The notes beneath the pieces were generated by a model. It searched no databases. It saw only the letters and a list, made by a program, of their open reading frames with translations, and was not told where the DNA came from. From the NCBI GenBank assembly GCA_963754305.1, contig CAVWFR010000032.1:62001-126000 (forward strand): a stretch of 64,000 bases of DNA, in the 5' to 3' direction. The stretch's first letter is position 1. The number at the start of each line of letters is the position of its first letter. Both the position numbers and the translations under genes were made by a program. This document shows, piece by piece, positions 34,544-43,621 of the stretch. This DNA is from DATEDA01 sp963754305. GTDB lineage: Bacteria > Pseudomonadota > Gammaproteobacteria > Burkholderiales > SG8-39.

Positions 34544-35701
34544 ATGGAGCTCGTCGACGGCAACCGGCTGCATCTCCTGCGCACCGGCGCCGAGTTCTTC
34601 CCCTCACTCGAGGCCGCGATCGCGGCCGCGCGGCACGAGATCTATCTCGAGACTTACATCTTCGCCGACGACGAGATCGGCCGGCGCATCGCCCGCGCGC
34701 TCGCCGAGGCCGCGGGACAGGGAGTGCGGACGAGCGTGATCGTCGACGGCATGACGGTCAAGCGCTACATCGGCGCCCTGCACGGCCGCCTGCTCGCCTC
34801 CGACGTTTCGCTCGCGATCTACCGCCCGGATATCTCGCCGTGGGACTTCAGCGAGCGGCGGCTGCGGCGGCTGCACCGCAAGATCGCGGTGATCGACGGT
34901 CGCGTCGCTTTCGTGGGCGGGATCAACATCATCGACGACCACCACACGCCGGGGCACGTGCCGCCGCGCTACGACTACGCGGTGCGGATCGAGGGCCCGC
35001 TCGTCGCCGAGATCCGCGCCGAGGCGGACCGGCTGTGGCGGCTGGTCGCGCTCTCGAACTTCCAGCAATGGTCGGAGGCCGCCCCGCCGCCGCCGGCGAC
35101 AGAGACGCTGCCGCGCGCGTTCCAGCGCGCCGCGTTCCTGATCCGCGACAACTTCCGCCACCGCTCCGATATCGAGGATGCTTACCTCGCCGCCATCGAG
35201 GGCGCGAACGAGGAGATCATCCTCGCCAGCGCGTATTTCTTTCCCGGGCTGCGGTTCCGCCGCGCGTTGGTCGCGGCCGCCGCGCGCGGGGTGCGCGTCG
35301 TGCTGCTGCTGCAGGCACGAGTCGAGTACGTGCTGCTGCACTATGCGTCGCGCGCGCTGTACGGCGCGCTGCTCGACGCGGGTGTCCAGATCTTCGAGTA
35401 CACGAAAAGCTTCCTGCACGCGAAGGTCGCGGTCATCGACGGCCGCTGGGCGACCGTGGGCTCCTCCAACATCGATCCGTTCAGCCTGCTCCTCGCGCGG
35501 GAGGCAAACGTCGTCGCGGACGACCGCAAGTTCGCGCAGGAGCTGCGCGAGAGCGTGCTCGAGCTCGTCGTGGCGGGCGCGCAGCCGGTCGCCCGCGCGC
35601 GCTGGCGCCGCCAGCCCCGGCACTTGCGGGTGCGGATCTGGATCGCGTACGGCGTGGCGCGGTTCTTCATCGGCTGGTTCGGGTACGGCGGGAAACACTA
35701 G
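34544..35701 (+). CDS. clsB: Cardiolipin synthase B
   Basis: This 385-residue phospholipase-D-family enzyme has two HKD motifs: LHRKIAVIDGRVAFVGG near residue 112 and LHAKVAVIDGRWATVGSSN near 290. It condenses phosphatidyl groups to cardiolipin at the inner membrane. There is no N-terminal membrane helix, as expected for ClsB rather than ClsA. A short hydrophobic C-terminus (VRIWIAYGVARFFIGWFGYG) may anchor it. The start is taken as ATG 34544, where MELVDGNRLHLLRTGAEFF matches the family. Confidence 0.92.
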   Translation: MELVDGNRLHLLRTGAEFFPSLEAAIAAARHEIYLETYIFADDEIGRRIARALAEAAGQGVRTSVIVDGMTVKRYIGALHGRLLASDVSLAIYRPDISPWDFSERRLRRLHRKIAVIDGRVAFVGGINIIDDHHTPGHVPPRYDYAVRIEGPLVAEIRAEADRLWRLVALSNFQQWSEAAPPPPATETLPRAFQRAAFLIRDNFRHRSDIEDAYLAAIEGANEEIILASAYFFPGLRFRRALVAAAARGVRVVLLLQARVEYVLLHYASRALYGALLDAGVQIFEYTKSFLHAKVAVIDGRWATVGSSNIDPFSLLLAREANVVADDRKFAQELRESVLELVVAGAQPVARARWRRQPRHLRVRIWIAYGVARFFIGWFGYGGKH

Positions 35702-35742
35702 ATGGCAGAATGTGGGCGAGAACCAAGACCGAGGAGGAGACC

Positions 35743-37734
35743 ATGACGATCACTCGTTTCACCGCGGCCGTGGCGCTCGCGCTCGCCGCGGTTCCGGCGG
35801 CGGCGCGCATCGTCCAGATCGACGTGCAGCGAACGGAGACCTTCGCCGGCGGCCAGGCGTTCGGCACTCGCGGCGCGTACGTCAAGATCGTCGGCGTCGC
35901 GAAGGGCGAGCTCGACCCGCGGGATGCGCGGAACCGCGTCATCGTCAACCTCGACAGGGCTCCGCGGAACGGCCGCGGCATGGTCGAGTACGAGGCGGAC
36001 TTCTACATCATGCGTCCGGCCGATATGACCCGCGGCAACGGCAAGATTCTCTACGAGGTGAACAACCGCGGCCGGAAATTCCTGATGTCGTGGATCCACG
36101 ATGCGCTGCCCGTCGCGGCCGGGGCGGTCAACGAGCCGGTCACGGCCGAGCACGCGGGGAACGGTTTCGCCTTTCGCGAAGGCTACGCGGTCGTCTGGAG
36201 CGGCTGGGATCCCGACGCTCCGAAAGCGGGCGGGGGGCTCGCCATCCGGCTGCCGGTGGCAACCGACAACGGCAAGCAGATCGTCGAAACGATACGCGAG
36301 GAGCTGGTGCTGCTGACGCGCGGACCCGGCGACGGCGTGACGCTGCCGCTCGCCTACGAGACCGCGACGCTCGACCCGGCGCGCGCGAGGCTCACGGCGC
36401 GCGCGCGCCAAGCGGATCCGCCTCAGGAGATCCCGACCGCCGACTGGGCGTACGCCGATTCGCGACGGATCAAACTGCTGCCGGAGGGCACGAAGTTCAA
36501 GCAGGGTTGGCTGTACGACCTCCGTTACCCGGCAAAGGACCCGAAGGTGCTCGGGATCGGGTACGCAGCCACGCGCGATATCGTTTCGTTCCTCCGGTAC
36601 GAGAGCCGCGACCGGGCCGGGAACCGCAATCCGCTCGCCGCTGAAAGCGGTGAGCTGGTGGCGAAGCACGTCCTCGCGGTGGGCATCTCCCAGAGCGGAC
36701 GCTATCTCCGCGATCACATCGCGCAGGGCTTCAACCAGGATGAGAGCAAGCGCAAGGTTTTCGACGGCGTGCTCGCCCACATCTCCGGGGTCGGGCGCGT
36801 GTTCTTCAACGAGCCGTTCGGGCAACCGGGCCGGACCAACACCCAGCACGAGGACCACCTGTTTCCCGAGAACGCGTTCCCGTTCTCGGCGGCGACGATG
36901 AAGGACCCGGTGACCGGGCGGAGCGGCGCGCTGTTCCGCAACGACGGGTTCGATCCGTTGCTGATCGAAACGAACACCTCGACCGAGTACTGGCAGAAGG
37001 GCGCCTCGCTCCTCACGACCGACACGCTCGGGACGCGCGACGTGGCGCTGCCGCCGCAGGCGCGCGCCTTCATGGTCGCGGGCACCCAGCACGGCGGACG
37101 GGCGAACCTCTCCAGCGCGCCGGGGCCGTGCGTCAACCCGCGCAACCCGCACAGCGCGGCCCCGGCCATCCGCGCGCTGCTCGTCGCGCTCGAGGCCTGG
37201 GTAGTGTCGGGAATCGAGCCGCCGGCGAGCCGCATTCCCGTCATCGGGCAGGGCACGCTCGTGGCGCCGGACAAGACCGGCTTCCCTGCGCTCCCCGGGG
37301 CGGCGATCGCGACGTTCGGCAACGACATCGTGCTGTTCGGCGACTGGCGGGATCCCAAGCCGCGCCCGGACAAGGTGTATCGGCCGCTCGTCTCCCGCGT
37401 CGATGCCGACGGCAACGAGGTCGCCGGCATCCGGCTCCCCGACATCGCCGTGCCAATCGCGACCTACACCGGCTGGAATCTGTACAAGGCGCCGTTTCCC
37501 GAAGGCGAACTGTGCGACCGGGACGGGAGCTTCTTCGCGTTCGCGAAGACACGCGCCGAAGCTCAGGCGAAGAAGGATCCGCGGCCCGCGCTCGAGGAGC
37601 GCTACAAGAGCCACTCGGCGTACGTCGACCAGGTTGCGGCCGTCGCCCAGGTGCTCGTGCGCGAGCGGTTGCTGCTGGCCGAGGACGCCGCCCGCTACGT
37701 CAGCCGCGCGCAGGCGGCAAATCCGCTGCAGTAA
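35743..37734 (+). CDS. Secreted alpha/beta hydrolase domain-containing protein
   Basis: This 663-residue protein starts at ATG 35743 with GAGGAGGAGA upstream. The signal peptide is residues 1-20 (ALALAAVPAAA). The remainder matches the large alpha/beta-hydrolase-domain family: TFAGGQAFGTRGAYVKIVGV at the start of the domain, GKILYEVNNRGRKF, and the nucleophile elbow GISQSGRYLRDHIAQGFNQD, with Ser in GISQSG. The catalytic acid and His cannot be placed with certainty; AGTQHGG is a candidate. These proteins are annotated as putative esterases. It stands alone, converging on the beta-propeller gene. Confidence 0.85.
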   Translation: MTITRFTAAVALALAAVPAAARIVQIDVQRTETFAGGQAFGTRGAYVKIVGVAKGELDPRDARNRVIVNLDRAPRNGRGMVEYEADFYIMRPADMTRGNGKILYEVNNRGRKFLMSWIHDALPVAAGAVNEPVTAEHAGNGFAFREGYAVVWSGWDPDAPKAGGGLAIRLPVATDNGKQIVETIREELVLLTRGPGDGVTLPLAYETATLDPARARLTARARQADPPQEIPTADWAYADSRRIKLLPEGTKFKQGWLYDLRYPAKDPKVLGIGYAATRDIVSFLRYESRDRAGNRNPLAAESGELVAKHVLAVGISQSGRYLRDHIAQGFNQDESKRKVFDGVLAHISGVGRVFFNEPFGQPGRTNTQHEDHLFPENAFPFSAATMKDPVTGRSGALFRNDGFDPLLIETNTSTEYWQKGASLLTTDTLGTRDVALPPQARAFMVAGTQHGGRANLSSAPGPCVNPRNPHSAAPAIRALLVALEAWVVSGIEPPASRIPVIGQGTLVAPDKTGFPALPGAAIATFGNDIVLFGDWRDPKPRPDKVYRPLVSRVDADGNEVAGIRLPDIAVPIATYTGWNLYKAPFPEGELCDRDGSFFAFAKTRAEAQAKKDPRPALEERYKSHSAYVDQVAAVAQVLVRERLLLAEDAARYVSRAQAANPLQ

Positions 37735-37808
37735 GTGTCGCGCCGCCCGGCTCGAGATCGACCCGCGAGGCCAGCCGCGGGCGGGCAGCCGGCGCGCCCG
37801 CGCGGGCG

Positions 37809-38954
37809 CTATGGGTTCGCGAACGCGATGCCTGCCGGCCCGCCCTTCAACTGGATCTTGTGTCCGGTGTCGAAGAGCCCGGACTTGTCGAGCCGGAAGA
37901 CCTGGATCTGCTCCTGCACCATGTTTTGCACCAGGACGTGGCCGCCGCCGAACGCTACGCCCTGCGACCAGCCGCCGATCGGCGCCTGGCCGAAACGCTC
38001 CAGCCGCTTGCCGTTCACCTGGAACAGCACCAGCTTGCCATTCTGGTTGTAGAAGGGCGAGTTCGTGGCCTTGTTGCTGCCGTCATGGACGACGACGGCA
38101 ACGAAAACCCCGTCGGGGGAACACCGGATGCCCTCGGGCGTCTGACCCACGGTCAGCGTTTCGACCACCCGCGGCGGGCTCAAGGTCATGTCGATGACGC
38201 TGATCGTGTCGGCGTCGCCCTGGCCGATGCCGATGTTCGCGACCACCGCGATGCTGCCGGGCGCGCAGATGTCGATGCCGTAGGGCCGGAGGCCGGCGTT
38301 CAGGTCGCGCTTCGTGTACTCCACCTTCGTGCCGTCGACCGCGAGCACCGAGATCTTGTGATCGCCGTCGCGCGTGACGAGCGCGGTTCTTCCGTCGGGG
38401 CTGATCGCGACGGCGCTCGGCCCCGATTGCGGCGCGCCGAAGTCGACCTTGCCGGCGGGCGTGACCGTCTTGCCGGCGATGGTGAACACCGAAACGGTGC
38501 CGGCAGCGCGATCGGCCACCAGCGCGAGGTTCCCGGCGCGGTTGATGGCCACGCCGGCCGCGCCCATCCCCGCCTCCAGCACGCCGATGACCTTCGGCGG
38601 CCGCGCCGTCAGGTCGATCACGGACATGCGGTTGTCCGGAACGGTCTTCGTCGGATCGGTGGGGGAGATCTTCGTCGCCGAGGTGACGAGTGCGATCGAA
38701 GAGTCGGGCGTTATCGCGACCGAGACCGGCGGGCCGACGACGCTCGCCGGAGCGTTGACCTCGGCGATCACGGTCGGCGGAGTCGTCTTGAGGTCGATGA
38801 TCGACACCGTGTCGGGGGTCGGGTTGGGCACGACCGTGTTCACGCCGTTCACGAGCCGGGCCTTGTGGTCGTTGGCGGACACGGCGATCTGGGCGGCGGC
38901 GGGCACCGCAAGCGTGGCCGCGACGAACCCGGCGGCGATGGAAATGCGGCTCAT
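37809..38954 (-). CDS. Secreted beta-propeller (YncE-like) protein
   Basis: This 381-residue protein has a signal peptide (MSRISIAAGFVAATLAVPAAAQ) and six or seven repeated blades. The repeat unit is seen in PDTVSIIDLKTTPPTVIAE, NRMSVIDLTARPPKVIGV and DTISVIDMTLSPPRVVETL, with intervening PSAVAISPDGRTALVT. The fold is of the YncE / lactonase type. The ligand or reaction is unknown. It sits alone on the minus strand. The 16-base palindrome made of GCGCCCGC and its complement at 37794-37809 overlaps its stop and may end transcription from both sides. Confidence 0.85.
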   Translation of the reverse strand: MSRISIAAGFVAATLAVPAAAQIAVSANDHKARLVNGVNTVVPNPTPDTVSIIDLKTTPPTVIAEVNAPASVVGPPVSVAITPDSSIALVTSATKISPTDPTKTVPDNRMSVIDLTARPPKVIGVLEAGMGAAGVAINRAGNLALVADRAAGTVSVFTIAGKTVTPAGKVDFGAPQSGPSAVAISPDGRTALVTRDGDHKISVLAVDGTKVEYTKRDLNAGLRPYGIDICAPGSIAVVANIGIGQGDADTISVIDMTLSPPRVVETLTVGQTPEGIRCSPDGVFVAVVVHDGSNKATNSPFYNQNGKLVLFQVNGKRLERFGQAPIGGWSQGVAFGGGHVLVQNMVQEQIQVFRLDKSGLFDTGHKIQLKGGPAGIAFANP

Positions 38955-39007
38955 CGTGTCCCCCTTCGAAGTGCTTTCAGGTGCCGGATTCTACGCCTGC
39001 GCGGTGG

Positions 39008-39751
39008 TCAGGCGAGCAGCAGGCGCCCCGCTTCGAGCCGCGGCACGACGTCGAGCTTCGAAAGTTGCGCGGCGTAGGCGATCTCGTGCGCGAGCCCACG
39101 CGCGAGCATCATCCGCCCCACGCGGCAGTTCGCGAGCGTCGGCGCCGGATCGCCCGAGCGGTAGAGCGTCCGCGCGACGCGGGCGGCGTCGGAGAAATCC
39201 GCCTGCTCGCCCAGCCGCTCGGCCAGCAGCTCGACGAGATAGCCCGCGCCGTAGCAGTCCTCGAGGTTGAAGTTGCCCATCGAGCCGGAGCAGACGATGA
39301 GCAGCGTACGGTCGGGATGCCGCGCGAGCACGTGGTCGATCACCGCGCGGCCGTTGAGCAGCGCCGCCGCATACACGGCCTCGGCCATCGCCGCATCGCG
39401 CAACGCGACCGTGCCGTTGGTCGTCGAGTAGATGACGTGCTTCCCCGCGACGCCGTGCTCGAGCAGCGCGAGCGGCGTCGGCGGCGCAAAGCCGGGCAGC
39501 GTTTCCGCATACAGCTCGCCCGCGAGCACGAACGACCCTGGTGGGTGACGCGCGCCCTCGTCGCGCGCGGCGCGCTCGTCGAGCGTCGGCGTGACCGCAG
39601 CGGCGCCGTGCGCCATCGCGGTCACGATGGTCGAGGTCGCGAACAGCACGTCGAGCACGACGGCGACCTTGCCCGGAACGCGCACCGAGTCGAGATCCTC
39701 CTTTTTGCCGAGGACGTGGATCTTGTGATTGACGCCGGGGGTGCTCGCCAT
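39008..39751 (-). CDS. 2-phosphosulfolactate phosphatase family protein
   Basis: This is a 247-residue ComB-like protein. Family motifs are VVLDVLFATSTIVTAMAHGA near residue 32, LAGELYAETLPGF, VIYSTTNGTVAL and CSGSMGNFNLEDCYGAG. In methanogens ComB dephosphorylates 2-phosphosulfolactate for coenzyme M. In proteobacteria the substrate is not known. It is last in a minus-strand run with two MaoC hydratases, 12 bases after the second one, suggesting one transcript. Confidence 0.88.
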   Translation of the reverse strand: MASTPGVNHKIHVLGKKEDLDSVRVPGKVAVVLDVLFATSTIVTAMAHGAAAVTPTLDERAARDEGARHPPGSFVLAGELYAETLPGFAPPTPLALLEHGVAGKHVIYSTTNGTVALRDAAMAEAVYAAALLNGRAVIDHVLARHPDRTLLIVCSGSMGNFNLEDCYGAGYLVELLAERLGEQADFSDAARVARTLYRSGDPAPTLANCRVGRMMLARGLAHEIAYAAQLSKLDVVPRLEAGRLLLA

Positions 39752-39763
39752 GGCGCGGGCGCG

Positions 39764-40225
39764 TCAGCCGATCCGCCGGGAGAACATGCCGTAGCCTTCC
39801 ATCGTCATCACCGGCTCGCCGCGCTGGTTGAACACCTCCCAGCGGTGGAGAACGGTGCCGCGGTCGGGCTTCGAGCGCGACGGCTTCGCTTCGAGGACCG
39901 TCATGCGGAGCTTCAGCCGGTCGCCCGGGCGCACCGGCTGCGTCCAGCGGACGGCGTTGACGCCGGGCGATCCGAGGCTGGCGGCCTCGAGCAGGTAGGC
40001 GTCGCAGATAAGACGCATGCAGAGGCCGACGGTATGCCACCCGCTCGCGATCAGCCCGCCGAAAGGCGAGTCCTTCGCCGCAGCGGCGTCGACGTGGAAA
40101 TACTGCGGGTCGAAGCGCGAGGCGAAGTCCACGATCTCGCTCTCTGAGAGCGCCGGCCCCTCGGCTTCCCACACCCTGCCGACGGTGAAGTCCTCGAAGT
40201 AGTAGCGCGTACCCGCCTGCGTCAC
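39764..40225 (-). CDS. MaoC family hydratase, second of a tandem pair
   Basis: This 153-residue hot-dog-fold protein starts at GTG 40225, overlapping the previous stop as GTGA; an upstream start at 40303 would run through the neighbour. The hydratase core is DFASRFDPQYFHVDAAAAKDSPFGG, with Asp, His and the Ser-Pro-Phe-Gly-Gly loop, followed by LIASGWHTVGLCMRL. Such enzymes hydrate enoyl-CoA thioesters. It is about half identical to the first gene by eye (shared GLIASGW, PVRPGDRL, KP-RGTV), so the two probably form a heterodimer. Confidence 0.88.
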   Translation of the reverse strand: MTQAGTRYYFEDFTVGRVWEAEGPALSESEIVDFASRFDPQYFHVDAAAAKDSPFGGLIASGWHTVGLCMRLICDAYLLEAASLGSPGVNAVRWTQPVRPGDRLKLRMTVLEAKPSRSKPDRGTVLHRWEVFNQRGEPVMTMEGYGMFSRRIG

Positions 40226-40671
40226 GGCTGCGGTCGGCGGAGAAAGAACTGCTTCCCGATCATCGATAGCGCTACCTCGCCGTGCTGGTTGATGAGCTCC
40301 CACTTGAACGTCACCGTGCCGCGGTTCGGCTTCGTCTTAGACGGTGTCGCCTCGAGCACGGTCGAGCGGAAGCGCAGGGCGTCGCCCGGGCGCACCGGCC
40401 GGAGAAACCGCAGCTCGTGGATGCCGGGCGAGCCGACGCAGGAAGTTTCGAGCAGATAACCGTCGCACATCAGCCGCATCGCGACGCCGGCGCTCTGCCA
40501 GCCGCTCGCGATCAGGCCGCCGTAGGGCGAAGCGCGCGCACGCGCCTCGTCGGTGTGATAAGCCTGCGGATCCCACTCGCGTGCGAACGCGACGATCTCC
40601 GCCGCGGTCAGCGTGCGCGGCCCGTTCTCGAACATCCAGCCGGGCGAGAAATCCTCGAAGTGCCTGGTCAT
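40222..40671 (-). CDS. MaoC family hydratase, first of a tandem pair
   Basis: This 149-residue hot-dog-fold protein begins MTRHFEDFSPGWMFENG at ATG 40671; GTG 40725 would add 18 unlikely residues. The active-site region is FAREWDPQAYHTDEARARASPYGG, followed by LIASGWQSAGVAMRL. The C-terminal RGTVTFKWELINQHGE is typical of small MaoC dehydratases. It is translationally coupled to the paralog that follows. A role in a short acyl-CoA degradation route is likely but the substrate is unknown. Confidence 0.88.
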   Translation of the reverse strand: MTRHFEDFSPGWMFENGPRTLTAAEIVAFAREWDPQAYHTDEARARASPYGGLIASGWQSAGVAMRLMCDGYLLETSCVGSPGIHELRFLRPVRPGDALRFRSTVLEATPSKTKPNRGTVTFKWELINQHGEVALSMIGKQFFLRRPQP

Positions 40672-40836
40672 CGGGCGGCGGATTATCTCCGAAGCGGATT
40701 TACGCATCCTTCGATACTTCGACACAATGCATACATTGATCCCAAGCCGGCTCCGCGGCTATCCCGGCGGCCCCCTGGAACGCTCTCCATCGGGCCCGCC
40801 GCATTTGCCGCCGCACGGTCCTGAGGAGGGCGGACG

Positions 40837-41926
40837 ATGCGGATTCTAGTGCTCGAGGGCGATGGCATCGGTGCCGAGATTGCCGGCGCGACCGTGGGGG
40901 CGCTCGAAGTGCTCGACCGCGAGCTGCGGCTCGGACTCGAGTTCCAGCGCGCCGACATCGGCTTTGCGGCGCTCGAGACGACTGGCACCACGTTCCCCGA
41001 CGCAATCGAGTCGGCGGCCCGCGCGGCGGCGGCGACGCTCCTCGGCCCGGTCTCCCACGCCGACTACCCGAGCCGCGAAGCGGGCGGGCTGAACCCCTCG
41101 GGCGAGCTGCGCCGCCGGCTCGATCTCTACGCGAACGAGCGCCCGAGCCGGACACGGCCCGGGATCGCCGCGGCGGCGAAGCGGATGGATCTCGTCGTGA
41201 TGCGCGAGAACACCGAGGGCTTCTACGCCGATCGCAACATGCATCTCGGGCTCGGCGAGTTCATGCCGACGCCGGATGTCGCGCTCGCGGTGCGGAAGAT
41301 CACCCGGCAGGGTTCCCGCCGGATCGTCGAGGCGGCATTCGCGCTCGCGCGAATGCGCCGGCGGCACGTCACGGCGGTCCACAAGTCGAACGTCCTGCGG
41401 ATCTCGGACGGGCTCTTCATGGAAGAGTTCGCGCGCGCGGCCGCCGGCCACGCCGACTGCACCGTCGACGATCACCACATCGACGCGGCGTGCGCGCAGC
41501 TCATCCGCACGCCCGAGGCGTTCGACGTCATCGTAACCACGAACATGTACGGCGACATCGTTTCCAACGTCGCCTCGGAGCTCGCCGGCAGCCTCGGGCT
41601 CGCGGCGTCGCTCAACTTCGGCGACCAGCACGCGGTGGCGCAGGCCGCACACGGCTCGGCGCCCGACATCGCCGGCAGGGGCATCGGCAACCCGAGCCGG
41701 GCTGATGCTCTCGGCGGCGATGCTGCTCGCGTGGCTCGGACGCCGGCATGGGCGCGACGATCTCCGGGAAGCGGGCCAGCGCCTCAACGACGCCGTCGAG
41801 AGCGCGCTCGCCGCGGGCATCCGCACGCCCGACCTCGGCGGCGGGCTCTCGACCGGGGCGTTCGCCGCGGCGGTGATCGACCGGCTTTTCAATCGGTTGG
41901 TAGACCGACTATCCGCGCGGCGCTGA
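40837..41926 (+). CDS. Isocitrate/isopropylmalate-family dehydrogenase, frameshifted at about 41696
   Basis: This is an NAD(P)-dependent decarboxylating dehydrogenase of about 362 residues once a single extra base is removed. Hallmarks are LEGDGIGAEI at the N-terminus, MRENTEGFYADRN, HKSNVLRISDGLF, VTTNMYGDIVSNVASEL and HGSAPDIAGRGIGNPS. At that point the frame breaks. The expected continuation GLMLSAAMLLAWLGRR is in the next frame, after the extra C of AGCCGGG (41694-41700). It ends at 41926 with TGAFAAAVIDRL. The substrate (isocitrate, isopropylmalate, tartrate or a relative) is not decided. It diverges from the MaoC pair. Confidence 0.8.
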
Positions 41927-41981
41927 CCGCGCTGCCCGCGCGCGGCGCACCCCCCGGGCAGCAACGAGGAGGAGGGGGACC

Positions 41982-42216
41982 ATGTTGAGACTGCGGCTTC
42001 GGCTGGCGGCGATCGCCGCCGGGTTCGCATTCGCTTGCGCCGCCGCCGCCCAGTACCCGGCGAAGCATCCTCGCGGCCCCGGAGGTGCGAGAACGCATGA
42101 AGGCACTCGGCGCCGACCCGGTCGGGAAGTCGCCGGAATTCTTCGGCGACTTCGTTCGCGCCGAGATCGCGAAGTGGGCGAAAGTGGTCAAGGGCGCGGG
42201 GATCAAGATAGAGTAA
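41982..42216 (+). pseudogene. Bug receptor with its centre deleted
   Basis: A strong site (GAGGAGGAGGGGGACC) leads to ATG 41982 and a normal Bug signal peptide, LRLAAIAAGFAFACAAAAQ, plus the first mature residues YPAK. The sequence then jumps, in another frame, to ILAAPEVRERMKALGADPVG and VRAEIAKWAKVVKGAGIKIE, the last 49 codons of a Bug receptor, ending TAA 42214-42216. About 250 codons are gone and the frame is shifted. Only the two ends of the gene remain, with the junction near 42062. Confidence 0.8.
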
Positions 42217-42267
42217 GGTTGCCGAAACGACACTCGCCCAAAACTCGCGCGAGCCCGCGCACCCGAC

Positions 42268-43155
42268 ATGACCCTTCCCGACCCGCTCGAACCGGCCGAC
42301 CTCAGACTCTTCGACGTCCGCACTAAGCTCGGCGAGAGCCCGGTCTGGGATGCCCAGAGCGGCCGGCTCTTCTTCGTCGACATCACCGCACAGCAGTTGC
42401 ACGCGCTCGACCCGGCGACGGGCCGCACCCAAGCCTGGACGATGCCCGAGAAGATCGGCTCGATCGCACTGTGCCGCGACGGGCGGATCCTGGCCGCACT
42501 GCGCTCGACCGTCCAGCTCTTCGCGCCGGCGAGCGGCAAACTCGAGCACTTCGCGACGGTCGAGACCGACCGCCCCCACAACCGGCTGAACGACGGCAAG
42601 GCCGCACCCGACGGCAGCTTCTGGGTCGGCTCGATGGACGACCGGGCGGACAAGGAGCCGACGGGGGCGTTCTATCGCGTCGGTCCGGACGCTCGCGTGG
42701 AGCGCAAGCTCGACGGCACGCTCATCTCGAACGGCCTCGCCTTCAGCCCCGACGGGCGCACGCTGTGGTGTTCCGACAGCCGTGCACGCTGGATCCGCGC
42801 CTGGGACCACGAACCAGGCACCGGCCGACTCGGGAACGAGCGGATCGTCGCGATCGACATCGCGGAGGCGACCGGACGCCCCGACGGCGCCGCAATGGAC
42901 GTCGAGGGGCGCTACTGGAGTGCCGGCATCTCGGCCGGGGTCCTCAACCGATGGACGCTGGAAGGTCGCATCGAACGGCGGATCCGCATGCCGATGCCGC
43001 TGCCCACGATGCCGTGCTTCGCGGGTGCCGACCTGCGCACCGTGTTCGTGACCTCGCTCATGCGCGGGGAGGTGGCGTCGCATCCGCTGGCCGGCGGACT
43101 CTGCTCGCTGCGGCTCGACGTCGCCGGCGTCCCGGTCGCGCGTTTCGCAGTGTAG
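42268..43155 (+). CDS. SMP-30/gluconolactonase/LRE family protein
   Basis: This is a 295-residue six-bladed propeller of the SMP-30 / gluconolactonase family, which hydrolyses sugar lactones using a divalent metal. It begins with the family N-terminus FDVRTKLGESPVWDAQSGRL (metal-binding Glu). Further hallmarks are NRLNDGKAAPDGSFWVGSMD (Asn and Asp ligands), SNGLAFSPDGRTLWCSDSRA and RPDGAAMDVEGRYWSAG. The C-terminal TMPCFAGADLRTVFVTS is typical. It follows the Bug remnant and the dehydrogenase and may have served the same sugar-acid route. Confidence 0.9.
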   Translation: MTLPDPLEPADLRLFDVRTKLGESPVWDAQSGRLFFVDITAQQLHALDPATGRTQAWTMPEKIGSIALCRDGRILAALRSTVQLFAPASGKLEHFATVETDRPHNRLNDGKAAPDGSFWVGSMDDRADKEPTGAFYRVGPDARVERKLDGTLISNGLAFSPDGRTLWCSDSRARWIRAWDHEPGTGRLGNERIVAIDIAEATGRPDGAAMDVEGRYWSAGISAGVLNRWTLEGRIERRIRMPMPLPTMPCFAGADLRTVFVTSLMRGEVASHPLAGGLCSLRLDVAGVPVARFAV

Positions 43156-43158
43156 GAC

Positions 43159-43602
43159 GTGCAACGGGCGGTGGTTCTCGCCGCGCTGTTCGCAGCGGCC
43201 GCCGCGCAGGCGCAGGTCTACCGCTGGGTCGACGAGAAGGGCCGCGTGCACTACGGCGAACGTCCGCCGAGCGGGGTGGCCGCCAAGCCGGTCGAGGACC
43301 GCATCAGCGCGCCCTCCGACACCCCGAAACCAAGCCCGGACACCGCGCAGGCCGAGCGCGAATTCCAGCAGCGCCGTCTGGAGCGCGAGCAGCGCGACGC
43401 GAAAGAACGCAAGCGCGCGGAGCAGGCGGTCCATGCAAGAGCGCAATGCGAGCGCGATCGGACGCGTCTCGCGCAGCTGCGCGCGGCGCGCCGCGTCGCC
43501 ACCGGCGTCGACGAGAAAGGCGAACTGCGGTACCTGGACGACGACCAGCGGCTCGAGGCGATCCGCAACCAGGAGGCGCTCGTCGCCAAGCGCTGCGGGT
43601 GA
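43159..43602 (+). CDS. DUF4124 domain protein
   Basis: This 147-residue secreted protein starts at GTG 43159, three bases after the lactonase. The signal peptide is followed by the DUF4124 motif QVYRWVDEKGRVHYGERPP. A Lys/Arg/Glu-rich coiled-coil-like segment spans residues 70-115, and a second short repeat of the same kind, GVDEKGELRYLDDDQR, lies near the end. The function of this family is unknown; members are periplasmic. Confidence 0.85.
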   Translation: MQRAVVLAALFAAAAAQAQVYRWVDEKGRVHYGERPPSGVAAKPVEDRISAPSDTPKPSPDTAQAEREFQQRRLEREQRDAKERKRAEQAVHARAQCERDRTRLAQLRAARRVATGVDEKGELRYLDDDQRLEAIRNQEALVAKRCG

Positions 43603-43621
43603 GCCGGAGGAGGCGGAGCGC

